Shown here: positions 38,569-49,407 of the stretch, one piece after another | Layout of the letters: the number at the start of each line of letters is the position of its first letter | Position numbering within the stretch: position 1 is the first letter of the stretch | Source of the DNA: Clostridiales bacterium | GTDB taxonomy: Bacteria; Bacillota; Clostridia; Christensenellales; Aristaeellaceae | Length of the DNA stretch: 64,000 nt | Direction of reading: 5' to 3' | Assembly (NCBI GenBank): GCA_015056015.1 | Contig: SVHD01000002.1 | Span: forward strand, 1 to 64,000 | The notes under the pieces: model-generated | What the model was told of the DNA's origin: nothing | The model's database searches: none | Seen by the model: only the letters and a program-made list of their open reading frames with translations | Position numbers and translations under genes: made by a program

Positions 38569-38687
38569 TTGCGGGAGGGGGATTCTTTGATGCCAAAGAA
38601 TCCCCCTCCCGCACCCTCCCCAAGAAAGCTGTTCGGGATCATGATTGCATCGTTAGTCCAAGCAATTTCCCCGTGATTGTTGAAAGA
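38569..38687 (+). repeat. Dispersed double-hairpin repeat, copy 8
   Basis: tttgcgggagggggattctttgatgccaaagaatccccctcccgcaccctccccaagaaagctgttcggga ... atttccccgtga. Confidence 0.85.
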
Positions 38688-38707
38688 TAAAAGAGAATAT
38701 ACATTTT

Positions 38708-38741
38708 AAAATTTCGAATTTCGCATTCCGAATTCCGAATT
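38708..38741 (+). repeat. Inverted repeat, left arm, flanking the amidohydrolase gene
   Basis: aaaatttcgaatttcgcattccgaattccgaatt; near-reverse complement of 39934-39974. Confidence 0.75.
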
Positions 38742-38772
38742 AAAAACGGCCGACAATGTCGGCCGTTTTTTA
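38742..38772 (-). terminator. Terminator of the amidohydrolase gene
   Basis: aacggccgaca-atgtcggccgtt hairpin with A/T tracts on both sides. Confidence 0.75.
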
Positions 38773-38779
38773 TGATGCT

Positions 38780-39916
38780 TCAGATCAGTTTTCCGTCGAT
38801 ATATACTGCCTGGATTTTCGGATCGGTATCAAAGGGAGAGCCGGCGCAGAGCACCAGATCGGCGTCCTTGCCCACTTCAATGGAGCCCACCCGGTCCTCA
38901 ATGCCGCCATGACGGGCGGGATTGATGGTAATGGCCTGCAGTGCCGCAAAGGGAGGCATGCCATGCTTGATGGCAAGGCCCGCGCACAGGGGCAGATATT
39001 CCTGGGGAATCACAGGGGCGTCGGTAATGATGGATACCTGCAAGCCTGCCTTGGCCAGCACGCCAGGGGTATCGAAGGTTTTATTGCGCAATTCAAATTT
39101 GCTGGCATTGGAAAGGGAGGGGCCAACCGCCACCGGCACATTTTCTTCCGCCAGTTCATCGGCAATGAGATGGCCTTCCGTCACATGCTCCAGCGTAATT
39201 TTTACCCCGAATTCCCGGGCAATGCGCAGAGCGGTAAAAATATCCTCACAGGCATGGGCATGGGCCTTCAGGGGCATTTCGCCCTTGATGACGGGAAGGA
39301 GCGCCTCCAGCTTCATATCAAAGCCGGGCATTTTTCCGGCGTCATCCCCCGCCGCTTCCTTTTTCGCCAGATATTCCTTGGCCTTAAACAGCATTTCCCG
39401 CAGTTTGGCCGCCGTGGTCATGCGGGTAGAATCCCCCTTATCCCGGTAGCAGCGCTTGGGGTTTTCACCAAAGGCACATTTCATGGCAACGGCGTCCTTC
39501 ACCAGCATTTTATCCACCCGCTTGCCCACGGTTTTTACTGCAAAGAAGGTGCCGCCCAATACATTGGCGCTGCCGGGGCCGGTGCAGACGCAGGTAACGC
39601 CATGCCTGGCCGCCTCCAGCATGCAGGGCTGCATAGGCTTGAAGCCATCCAGCCCCCGAAGCTGAGGCGAAATAATATCGTTCATTTCGTTGTAATCCCA
39701 GCCTTCATAGCCAACGCCGTCGGAATCCAGGCCCAGATGGCTGTGGGCGTCGATGAATCCGGGATAGATTTGCAGCCCGGTAGCATCCACCACTTCTTCA
39801 TTTTCCGCCGCAAGATTTGCGCCAATGGCGGCAATTTTGCCGTTCTGGACGAGAATATCCGCCTGATAGGCTTCTTCGTGAATGGCGTCGTGGATCATAC
39901 CGTTTTTGATCAGCAT
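38780..39916 (-). CDS. Amidohydrolase family protein (imidazolonepropionase-like)
   Basis: IYPGFIDAHSHLGLDSDG (metal-binding HxH), HAHACEDIFTALRIAREFGVKITLEHVTEGH. Confidence 0.88.
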   Translation of the reverse strand: MLIKNGMIHDAIHEEAYQADILVQNGKIAAIGANLAAENEEVVDATGLQIYPGFIDAHSHLGLDSDGVGYEGWDYNEMNDIISPQLRGLDGFKPMQPCMLEAARHGVTCVCTGPGSANVLGGTFFAVKTVGKRVDKMLVKDAVAMKCAFGENPKRCYRDKGDSTRMTTAAKLREMLFKAKEYLAKKEAAGDDAGKMPGFDMKLEALLPVIKGEMPLKAHAHACEDIFTALRIAREFGVKITLEHVTEGHLIADELAEENVPVAVGPSLSNASKFELRNKTFDTPGVLAKAGLQVSIITDAPVIPQEYLPLCAGLAIKHGMPPFAALQAITINPARHGGIEDRVGSIEVGKDADLVLCAGSPFDTDPKIQAVYIDGKLI

Positions 39917-39933
39917 GGAAAAACCTCCTTGGT

Positions 39934-39974
39934 AATTTAGAATTCGGAATGCAAAATTCGGAATTCGAAATTTT
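39934..39974 (-). repeat. Inverted repeat, right arm, flanking the amidohydrolase gene
   Basis: Reverse complement aaaatttcgaattccgaattttgcattccgaattctaaatt matches 38708-38741 with one short indel. Confidence 0.75.
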
Positions 39975-40006
39975 ATATAGTCATTTCTTAACGTGTCCTC
40001 TCCTTC

Positions 40007-40118
40007 ATGCACGGGGAAACATCCTGCATCGAAGGACGTTATAAAATCCCGTACAGCTTTCTTAGGGAGAGCGCGAGAGGGGTATTCTTTGGCTACCAAA
40101 GAATACCCCTCTCGCAAT
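40007..40118 (-). repeat. Dispersed double-hairpin repeat, copy 9
   Basis: Minus: attgcgagaggggtattctttggtagccaaagaatacccctctcgcgctctccctaagaaagctgtacggga ... tgtttccccgtgca. Confidence 0.85.
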
Positions 40119-40135
40119 ATTCAATCTTTATTCCA

Positions 40136-41485
<1,350 letters not shown>

Positions 41486-41754
41486 TTATTATAAAAACAG
41501 GATTTAGTTTCCTTACAGAACAGAAAATATTATAGCAAACGGCCCGTTTTCAGCGCAAGAGAATCCCTGTTCTTTTCCTGTTCTAAAAGGAAGCATAAAG
41601 CCGCCTTTTCCGTCATGATTCCGCCTTTTTTCTGCGCATTTGCTAAAATCGGAAAGGTTGCGTGATACAGGGAAATATGATAAAATATTGAATTGTGCCG
41701 GAAGGCCATCAACGAATGCGCGGCAACGCCGCCAAAGAAACCAAGGAGGGGCCC

Positions 41755-42306
41755 ATGAGCCAGGAAAAGGCGCCCAGCGTAGTCTGTCTGGGCTTTTTTG
41801 ACGGGGTGCATCTGGGGCATCTGGCACTGATTGAGGCCGCCAAAGAAGCCGCCAGGGAAAAGGGCCTGAAGATCTGCGTGCATACCTTTGATCAGCCCCC
41901 CGGGCAGAAAAAGGCGGCGCTGACCTCCCTGGAAGAAAGAGAAGCGCTGCTCAAAAACGCCGGGGCGGATGAAATTGCCGTCAGCATTTTTGACGATAAT
42001 ATGCGCCATATGCCCGGGGAAGAATTCTTTCAAAAAATTGTTGTAGAAAAATTAAACGCCCGGCATATCATCTGCGGGGATGATCACCGGTTCGGCTATA
42101 TGGGCGCCTGCGGCGTTAAGGAGCTGCAGGAAATGTGCCGGGAGAACGGCATCGGGCTGACCATTGTTTCCCCGGTTACGCTGGATAACGGCATGCGCAT
42201 TTCCAGCACCGCCATCCGCAGGGCGCTGCAGGAAGGAAATCTGGAACTGGCGGAAAAAATGCTGGGACGAAAGCCGGCGGCTTCCGCCATGCCGAAAAAG
42301 GAATAG
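41755..42306 (+). CDS. FAD synthetase-like nucleotidyltransferase without riboflavin kinase domain
   Basis: VVCLGFFDGVHLGHLALIEAAKEAA and ISSTAIRRALQEGNLELAEKMLGR of RibF N-domain; ORF ends at 183 aa. Confidence 0.8.
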   Translation: MSQEKAPSVVCLGFFDGVHLGHLALIEAAKEAAREKGLKICVHTFDQPPGQKKAALTSLEEREALLKNAGADEIAVSIFDDNMRHMPGEEFFQKIVVEKLNARHIICGDDHRFGYMGACGVKELQEMCRENGIGLTIVSPVTLDNGMRISSTAIRRALQEGNLELAEKMLGRKPAASAMPKKE

Positions 42307-42376
42307 TCATTTGCCCCTCTGCATTCATTAGAAGGAACAGCCTTTCCCATTTATATCACCTGGAGGTAAATCAGAT

Positions 42377-43558
42377 ATGACAGCCTGGCTGATTCGTCGC
42401 TTTATCAAAAATCCCGAAAATACCGGGGATCAGCAGGTGCGCCAGGCCTATGGCACCCTGGGCTCCATCACCGGCATGGCGCTGAATTTATTTCTTTCGC
42501 TGATTAAAATTCTGATGGGTTTTCTCACCGGCTCAGTGGCCGTCACGGCGGACGGTATCAATAATCTTTCCGACGCCGGCGGCAGCCTGATTGCGCTGAT
42601 TGCGGTACGCATGGCGCAAAAGCCCCTGGATGAGGATCATCCCTTCGGCCATGGCCGGATTGAATACCTGGGCGCCCTGAGCGTGGGGGTATTGATCGCG
42701 GTATTCGGGGTGGAGCTGATGATTTCCAGCGTGGAAAGCATCTTTGCGCCCCAGGCCACTTCCTTTTCCGTTCTCACGGTGGTTTTGCTGCTGTTGGGCG
42801 TGGGAATCAAATTATGGATGTCCCGCTTTTTCAAAACTCTGGGCAGTAAAACAGATAATCCCACCCTGCTGGCTACCGGTCAGGACAGTCTGAGCGACGC
42901 CATCGCCACCTTCGCCGTTTTTATTTCCGCCATGCTGACCATGCTGCTGGGCTGGCCCATCGACGGCTATGTGGGCGCCCTTGTATCGCTGCTGGTGCTC
43001 AAGGCCGCCTTTGACGTGCTCAAGGATACCGTGGGCCGCCTGCTTGGCGGAAAGCCCGATCAGGAATTGGGCAATAAACTGGTGGAAATGCTGATGCAAT
43101 ACCCCGGCATCCTGGGCGTGCATGATCTGGTGCTGCATGATTATGGCCCCGGAAGGGCCTTTGCATCCGTCCATGCAGAAATTTCTGCCGCAAGCGATCT
43201 GGTGGCCATCCACGAAGTGATCGATAACGCCGAGAGAGAAATCTCCCAGACGCTGAAAATTCCCGTCTGCATCCACATGGACCCCATCCTGACCGGAGAT
43301 GAAAAAACGGAAAAGACCCAGAAGCAGATGGCGGAATATCTTTCTTCCCTGACGCCGCCGCTGAAGCTGCATGATTTCAGACGGGTGCCGGGCGAAAAGC
43401 ATATCAACCTGATTTTCGATGTGCTTTTACCCCCCGAAATCCGGGATACCAAGGCGCTGCAGGACGGCATTTCCGCCCATGCCCGTACCCTGGATCCCCG
43501 CTATCGCTGTGTGATTCAATTCGATCGGGATTATTTTCAATTCGAAGCAAAGAAATGA
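42377..43558 (+). CDS. Cation diffusion facilitator family transporter
   Basis: SVAVTADGINNLSDAGGSLIALIAVRMAQKPLDEDHPFGHGRIEYL. Confidence 0.93.
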   Translation: MTAWLIRRFIKNPENTGDQQVRQAYGTLGSITGMALNLFLSLIKILMGFLTGSVAVTADGINNLSDAGGSLIALIAVRMAQKPLDEDHPFGHGRIEYLGALSVGVLIAVFGVELMISSVESIFAPQATSFSVLTVVLLLLGVGIKLWMSRFFKTLGSKTDNPTLLATGQDSLSDAIATFAVFISAMLTMLLGWPIDGYVGALVSLLVLKAAFDVLKDTVGRLLGGKPDQELGNKLVEMLMQYPGILGVHDLVLHDYGPGRAFASVHAEISAASDLVAIHEVIDNAEREISQTLKIPVCIHMDPILTGDEKTEKTQKQMAEYLSSLTPPLKLHDFRRVPGEKHINLIFDVLLPPEIRDTKALQDGISAHARTLDPRYRCVIQFDRDYFQFEAKK

Positions 43559-43665
43559 CGCCCTTTCCCCGCCGGATTTTCCCCGAAAAACATTTTTTTC
43601 TTGCCTATTCCCCAAAAACGGGGTACAATAACAACAAAGATTCATTGAACGGAGGAGATTGATCG

Positions 43666-44223
43666 ATGTACCGTCCTGTCATTGCTGCCGCTAAGGAAAA
43701 GATGATCAAAACCAAGGAATTCTATCAGAAGGATATGCTGTCCCTGCGCGCCGGCCGCGCCAATCCCCAGATTCTGGACCGCATCACCGTGGATTATTAC
43801 GGCACCCCCACCCCCCTCAAGCAGATGGGCAATATCAACAGCCCCGAACCCCGGCTGCTCACCATCGCCCTGTGGGATCCCAAGGCCATTCCGCTGGTTG
43901 AAAAGGCCATCCAGAAGAGCGATCTGGGCATGAACCCCAGCAACGATGGCAAGCTGATCCGCCTGGTGGTGCCGGAACTGAACGCCGAACGCCGCAAGGA
44001 ACTGACCAAGGTGGTTCGCAAGGGCGCGGAAGAAGCCAAGGTGGCCATGCGCAATACCCGCCGCGACGCCATGGAACAGATCAAGAAGCTGAAGAAGGAT
44101 TCCCAGATCACCGAAGATGATCAGCGCAAGGCCGAAGATGAACTGCAGAAGCTCACCGACGCCCAGATCAAGGAAGTGGATAAGATCGCCGCTGATAAGG
44201 AAAAGGAGATCATGGAAGTCTGA
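43666..44223 (+). CDS. frr: Ribosome recycling factor
   Basis: LRAGRANPQILDRITVDYYGTPTPLKQMGNI, NDGKLIRLVVPELNAERRKELTKVVRKGAEEAKVAMRNTRRDA. Confidence 0.97.
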   Translation: MYRPVIAAAKEKMIKTKEFYQKDMLSLRAGRANPQILDRITVDYYGTPTPLKQMGNINSPEPRLLTIALWDPKAIPLVEKAIQKSDLGMNPSNDGKLIRLVVPELNAERRKELTKVVRKGAEEAKVAMRNTRRDAMEQIKKLKKDSQITEDDQRKAEDELQKLTDAQIKEVDKIAADKEKEIMEV

Positions 44224-44429
44224 TGCAGAAGATGCTGGGCCGTCCCCTGGACGAGGCCCTCAAATCCCTGCCGGATGATCAAATGGCCCCCCGCATCATT
44301 GAAACTGCCGCGCCCCGCAAGGATGGGGCGCGGCAGGGGGGCACCCTTCGCGTGATCGCCTGCCGGGAAAATGAATGGATCGTGGCCCGCTTTATTGACG
44401 GCGCGCCGCGGGAAAAAGAGGATTCATGA
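44223..44429 (+). CDS. Hypothetical 68 aa protein between frr and uppS
   Basis: ORF coupled to frr stop and uppS start; no family recognised. Confidence 0.6.
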   Translation: MQKMLGRPLDEALKSLPDDQMAPRIIETAAPRKDGARQGGTLRVIACRENEWIVARFIDGAPREKEDS

Positions 44430-45139
44430 TCGAAGGCACCCTGCCCCGGCATGTAGCCATTATTATGGATGGCAACGGCCGCTGGGCCAAAAAGCATACA
44501 TTACAGGTGGCCCTGGGCCATCGCAAAGGCGTAGAGGCATTGCGGGCCATTATCCGCGAAAGCAGCGATCTGAAAATCGAGGCTTTGTCCATCTACGCCT
44601 TTTCTACAGAAAACTGGAATCGGGAGAAGCAGGAAGTGGAGGCGCTGATGGCGCTTTTGCTGGAATATTTCACTTCCGAAATTGATGAGCTGGATCAGGA
44701 AAACGTCTGTATCCGCATTCTGGGGGATAAGGATGGGCTGCCTCCGCCCCAGAGAGAAGCTTTGTATAAAGCCGAAGAAAGAACCGGAAAAAACACCGGC
44801 TTGAAATTGAATATTGCCATCAATTACGGCGGCCGCGCCGAATTGGCCCGGGCAGCCCGGGAATTGGCCCAAATGGCCCTGCGCGGGGAAATTTCGCCGG
44901 ATGAAATTGATGAAAAGAAAATGGCGCAGATGCTCTATACCCACGATCTGCCCGATGTGGATTTATTGATCCGCACCAGCGGGGAAATGCGATTGAGCAA
45001 TTTTTTGCTGTATCAATGCGCCTATGCCGAATTTGTATTTCCCACGGTTTTGTGGCCGGATTTTGATATCAACGCCTATCACGCGGCGCTTTCCGCCTTT
45101 ACCAGCCGCGACAGGCGATTTGGAGGACGCAATAAATGA
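44426..45139 (+). CDS. uppS: Isoprenyl transferase (undecaprenyl diphosphate synthase family)
   Basis: PRHVAIIMDGNGRWAKKH, DLLIRTSGEMRLSNFLLYQCAYAEFVF. Confidence 0.96.
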   Translation: MIEGTLPRHVAIIMDGNGRWAKKHTLQVALGHRKGVEALRAIIRESSDLKIEALSIYAFSTENWNREKQEVEALMALLLEYFTSEIDELDQENVCIRILGDKDGLPPPQREALYKAEERTGKNTGLKLNIAINYGGRAELARAARELAQMALRGEISPDEIDEKKMAQMLYTHDLPDVDLLIRTSGEMRLSNFLLYQCAYAEFVFPTVLWPDFDINAYHAALSAFTSRDRRFGGRNK

Positions 45140-45948
45140 TGACCCGTATTATTACCGGCGTTTGTCTGGCGGCTGTGCTGGCCTTTGCCCTGGCCATGGG
45201 CGGCTGGGTATTTTCCGTGCTGTATATGATATCAATCTGCTTTTCCATGTATGAGGTATTCCGCGCCCTGGGCGAAGCCGGGCATCGGCCCGTGCAATGG
45301 CCCAGCTGGCTTTGCCTGATCCTTTCCATCCCCCTGTACCGGATGGTAGGCAGCGTATCTTTGCTGCTGCCTCTGGTGGCCGGCGCCTGCATGCTGATTT
45401 CCGCCATGGTGATGTTCCGTTCGGAGCCCCGTTTGGAGGATATCCTCATGTCCGCCATGCCCCTGGCCTGCGTGCTGCTGCCGGGCATGTGCATGCTGGG
45501 GCTGCAGAATGCACCGGAACGGGTCCATCAATTGCTTTTGACCATTTTAGCCTTTGGCATTCCCCTGATGGGCGATACCCTGGCCTATTTCGTGGGCAGC
45601 CGCTTTGGCGTGCGCCGGCTCTGCCCTGCGGTAAGCCCCAATAAATCCGTGGAGGGCGCGGCAGCCGGGCTGCTTGGCAGTATTCTTTTCTCCATGCTCA
45701 TGTGCGGTATTTTTTCCATCTTCGCGCCTATGCCTCCCCTGTGGCATTTCATCGTGCTGGGCCTGATCGGCGGCCTGGCGGGACAATTGGGCGATCTTTT
45801 CGCTTCCCTCATCAAGCGCCACTGCGGCATCAAGGATTTCAGCAATATTTTCCCCGGCCACGGCGGCATGATGGATCGTCTGGACAGCGTATACTGGTCT
45901 ACGGTGGTCATGTATATCTATCTGAATCTCTCCCCCTTCGGGGTATAA
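45136..45948 (+). CDS. cdsA: Phosphatidate cytidylyltransferase
   Basis: SPNKSVEGAAAGLLGS, GDLFASLIKRHCGIKDFSNIFPGHGGMMDRLDS. Confidence 0.95.
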   Translation: MMTRIITGVCLAAVLAFALAMGGWVFSVLYMISICFSMYEVFRALGEAGHRPVQWPSWLCLILSIPLYRMVGSVSLLLPLVAGACMLISAMVMFRSEPRLEDILMSAMPLACVLLPGMCMLGLQNAPERVHQLLLTILAFGIPLMGDTLAYFVGSRFGVRRLCPAVSPNKSVEGAAAGLLGSILFSMLMCGIFSIFAPMPPLWHFIVLGLIGGLAGQLGDLFASLIKRHCGIKDFSNIFPGHGGMMDRLDSVYWSTVVMYIYLNLSPFGV

Positions 45949-45976
45949 CCGTATCTTAAAGAAAGGCAGCATACCC

Positions 45977-47116
45977 ATGCGAGGCATTGCAATCCTGGGC
46001 AGCACCGGTTCCATCGGGCGGCAGGCCATCGAGGTTTTATCCCTGCATCCGGACAAATTTTATGTTACTGCCCTGACTGCCCATAAGAACGCGGATCTTT
46101 TATTTGAACAGGTTCGCGCATTGCGCCCCCGAATGGCGGCGCTCACCGGGGAGGAAATCCCCGTTCCGGCAGATTTATCATTCTGCCAATTTTGTTTTGG
46201 CCCCGATTCCCTGGAAAAAGTTGCCCGGGAATGCGAAGGCCAGGATGTATTGGCCGCCGTGGTAGGCGTGGCCGGCTTAAAGGCCGTGATGGCGGCGCGC
46301 AAAGCAGGCAAGCGCATCCTGCTGGCCAATAAGGAAACATTGGTGGCAGGCGGCGAAATGGTGATGCAGGCCTGCCCCGAAACTGAAGACGGCCCCACCC
46401 TGTTGCCCGTGGACAGCGAGCACAGCGCCATTTTTCAGTGTCTGCAGGGAGCCGACGGCAATCCTTACGAAAAAATCCTGCTGACGGCCTCCGGCGGCCC
46501 TTTCCGCACCTGGGAAAAGGAACGCATTCAGAAGGCCACCGTCGCCGAAGCCATGGGCCACCCCACCTGGAATATGGGCGCAAAAATCACCATTGATTCG
46601 GCGTCCATGTTCAATAAAGCCCTGGAAATCATCGAGGCCAAATGGCTCTTTGCCGCCCGGCCGGAGCAGATTCAGGTGCTGATTCATCCCCAGAGCATCG
46701 TGCATTCCGCCATCCAGTTCCGGGATGGGGCGGTCATCGCCCAGATGGGCGCGCCGGATATGAAGGTGCCCATTCTTTACGCCATGAGCTATCCGGAGCG
46801 ATTGCAAACCGGTGCCCGGGAATTGGATCTTCCCGCGCTGGGAATGCTGACCTTTGAAAACCCTGATCTGAAAAAATTCCCCTCCATCCAAATGGCCTAT
46901 GACGCCCTGAAAACGGGCGGTGCGGCAGCCTGCGTGCTCAATGCCGCCAATGAAGAGGCCGCCGGGGCATTTCTGAAGGGAGAAATTCCCTTCGGAAGAA
47001 TCTACGAAATCGTGGATTTTGCCCTGCAAAAGCATGGGCATCTGCCCGCCCGGAATCTTTCGGATATCGATTACGCCGATGCCCTGGCCCGGGAAACCGC
47101 CCGGAAAATGCTGTAA
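45977..47116 (+). CDS. dxr: 1-deoxy-D-xylulose-5-phosphate reductoisomerase
   Basis: IAILGSTGSIGRQAIEVL, LLANKETLVAGG, LPVDSEHSAIFQCLQG, HPTWNMGAKITIDSASMFNKALE. Confidence 0.96.
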   Translation: MRGIAILGSTGSIGRQAIEVLSLHPDKFYVTALTAHKNADLLFEQVRALRPRMAALTGEEIPVPADLSFCQFCFGPDSLEKVARECEGQDVLAAVVGVAGLKAVMAARKAGKRILLANKETLVAGGEMVMQACPETEDGPTLLPVDSEHSAIFQCLQGADGNPYEKILLTASGGPFRTWEKERIQKATVAEAMGHPTWNMGAKITIDSASMFNKALEIIEAKWLFAARPEQIQVLIHPQSIVHSAIQFRDGAVIAQMGAPDMKVPILYAMSYPERLQTGARELDLPALGMLTFENPDLKKFPSIQMAYDALKTGGAAACVLNAANEEAAGAFLKGEIPFGRIYEIVDFALQKHGHLPARNLSDIDYADALARETARKML

Positions 47117-47118
47117 TT

Positions 47119-47230
47119 TTATTTTCATAAACACGGGGAAAATTGTGTTGTAAGCACAACCTCTCCCTTCCCGAAATGGTTTTCGGAGGGGGCTTGGGGG
47201 AACTGCTTTTGGCACAAAAGCGGTTCCCCC
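47119..47230 (-). repeat. Dispersed double-hairpin repeat, copy 10 (between dxr and rseP, abutting the rseP SD)
   Basis: Minus: gggggaaccgcttttgtgccaaaagcagttcccccaagccccctccgaaaaccatttcgggaag ... ttttccccgtgttt. Confidence 0.75.
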
Positions 47231-47244
47231 AAAAAGGAGTTTCC

Positions 47245-48339
47245 ATGTCACTTTTCTTTATTCTTGCTGCGATTTTGATGCTGGGCGTGATGGTCATGGT
47301 GCATGAACTGGGCCATTTCCTGGCTGCCCGGTGGACGGGAATCCCCGTCAAGGAATTTGCCATCGGTTTTGGTCCCAAATTGCTCTCCTGGAAAAGCAAA
47401 AAGCATGAAACGGTATTTTTTCTGCGGCTGATTCCCGCCGGCGGCTATTGCATGTTCTACGGCGAAGATGATGCTGGGGAAAAAGCCAAGGATGATCCCC
47501 GGAATCTGAATCTGCATGCCGCCTGGAAGCGGCTGCTGACCATCGCCATGGGTCCGCTGATGAATTTTGTGCTGGCCTTTGTGGTGGCGGTAGGCCTATA
47601 TATGGGCGTGGGTGAAGATACCCAGGGCTATGTGGGCTATGCCATCGTGCAATCTGTCAGCGAAAATTCCGCCGCGGCGGAGGCCGGCATGGCCGCCGGG
47701 GATAAACTCCTTTCTGTCAACGGCGAAAGCGCCCAGGGCATGAGCGCGGACGGCGGCAGCCTGATGGTGAGCCAGTTGATTTCCGCCTATGAGGCGGGCG
47801 ATGCCCCGCTGCTGATTGAAATTCAGCGGGGAGAAGAAGTGCTGACCGTCCCCATGGCGCCCCGATACAGCGAAGCGGATGGGCGTTACATGATCGGCGT
47901 TACCCTGAATTATGAATACACCCCCGGCTATACCCCCATTTCCATTTTCCGGGCGGTGGAGCTGGGCGCGGATTATTGCCTGCGGGCGTCCACTGCGCTG
48001 CTGGACGGGCTGAAAACCATGATCACCACCGGCGAAGGATTTGAAGAATCCTCCGGCCCGGTGGGCATTATCCAATTGATTGCCGAGGAAACCCAGGCCA
48101 ACGGCTGGCTGGTCTATATCCAATTGCTGGTGATGATTTCCATCAATCTGGGCCTTTTCAATCTGATCCCCATTCCCGGTCTGGATGGCAGCCGCATGAT
48201 TTTCCTGCTGATCGAGATCATTTTCCGCAAGCCGATTCCAAGGAAGCTGGAGGCCTATGTGCATATGGCAGGCTATCTGCTTCTGATCGGACTAATGCTG
48301 GTGATGACCTACAAAGATATTCTCAAGATTTTCCGATAA
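47245..48339 (+). CDS. rseP: Site-2 protease family zinc metalloprotease
   Basis: MVHELGHFLAARW (HExxH), PDZ region, NLIPIPGLDGSRM. Confidence 0.94.
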   Translation: MSLFFILAAILMLGVMVMVHELGHFLAARWTGIPVKEFAIGFGPKLLSWKSKKHETVFFLRLIPAGGYCMFYGEDDAGEKAKDDPRNLNLHAAWKRLLTIAMGPLMNFVLAFVVAVGLYMGVGEDTQGYVGYAIVQSVSENSAAAEAGMAAGDKLLSVNGESAQGMSADGGSLMVSQLISAYEAGDAPLLIEIQRGEEVLTVPMAPRYSEADGRYMIGVTLNYEYTPGYTPISIFRAVELGADYCLRASTALLDGLKTMITTGEGFEESSGPVGIIQLIAEETQANGWLVYIQLLVMISINLGLFNLIPIPGLDGSRMIFLLIEIIFRKPIPRKLEAYVHMAGYLLLIGLMLVMTYKDILKIFR

Positions 48340-48363
48340 CCCGGATACAAAGGAGCGGGGCTT

Positions 48364-49407
48364 ATGAAACGACAGGTTTTTGCGGGCAGCGTGCCTATTG
48401 GCGGCGGCAGCCCGGTAACGATTCAATCCATGACCAATACGGATACCCGGGATGTGCCCGCTACGCTGGAACAAATCAAGCTCTTGGCCATGGCCGGCTG
48501 CGATCTGGTGCGTATTTCGGTATATGACCGGGCATGCGCCGGGGCAGTGCGGGCGCTGGTGGATCAGAGCCCGGTGCCGTTGATAGCCGATATTCATTTC
48601 GATCATACCCTGGCCATCGCCGCCATGGAAAACGGCATTCATAAGCTGCGCATCAATCCCGGCAATATCGGCAGCGCCGAAAAGGTTCGCCGGGTGGTGG
48701 ATTGCGCCAAGGCCCATCATGTGCCCATCCGCATCGGCGTAAACGCCGGTTCCCTGGAAAAAGACATTGTGGAAAAGGAAGGCGGCGCCACCGCCAAGGG
48801 CATGGTGGAAAGCGCCCTGCGCCATATCCGGCTGCTGGAAGCGGAAGGCTTTTACGATATCGTGCTTTCCCTCAAGGCCAGCGATGTGCCGCTGACGGTA
48901 AAGGCCTATCAGCTGATGCATCAGGTATGTGATTATCCCCTGCATCTGGGGGTAACGGAAGCAGGCCTCCCCGGGCAGGGCACGGTCAAATCCGCCATTG
49001 GCATCGGCTCTCTTTTGCTGGATAAAATCGGCGATACCATTCGTGTATCCCTGACCGGCGATCCGGTGCACGAGCCCGGCGCCGCCCTTTCCATCCTGCG
49101 GGCACTGGGCCTGCGCAGCGGCATCCGCTTCGTTTCCTGCCCCACCTGCGGGCGCACCCAGATCAATGTGGCCGCCATCGCCCATCGCCTGGAAGAAGAA
49201 TTTGCCGGCGTGGACAAGCCCGTTACCGTGGCCGTTATGGGCTGCGTGGTCAACGGCCCCGGGGAAGCAAGAGACGCCGACATCGCCCTTTGCGGCGGCA
49301 AGGATTGCGGCGCTTTGTATATCGGCGGTAAGCATGTGGGCAAATTGACCGGCGATCTGGCGGAGGGCATGGTCCGCGCCGTACGGGAGTATCTCAATGA
49401 CATATGA
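48364..49407 (+). CDS. ispG: 4-hydroxy-3-methylbut-2-enyl diphosphate synthase
   Basis: VTIQSMTNTDTRDVPATLEQI, RINPGNIG, VSCPTCGRTQINV, VAVMGCVVNGPGEARDADI. Confidence 0.96.
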   Translation: MKRQVFAGSVPIGGGSPVTIQSMTNTDTRDVPATLEQIKLLAMAGCDLVRISVYDRACAGAVRALVDQSPVPLIADIHFDHTLAIAAMENGIHKLRINPGNIGSAEKVRRVVDCAKAHHVPIRIGVNAGSLEKDIVEKEGGATAKGMVESALRHIRLLEAEGFYDIVLSLKASDVPLTVKAYQLMHQVCDYPLHLGVTEAGLPGQGTVKSAIGIGSLLLDKIGDTIRVSLTGDPVHEPGAALSILRALGLRSGIRFVSCPTCGRTQINVAAIAHRLEEEFAGVDKPVTVAVMGCVVNGPGEARDADIALCGGKDCGALYIGGKHVGKLTGDLAEGMVRAVREYLNDI

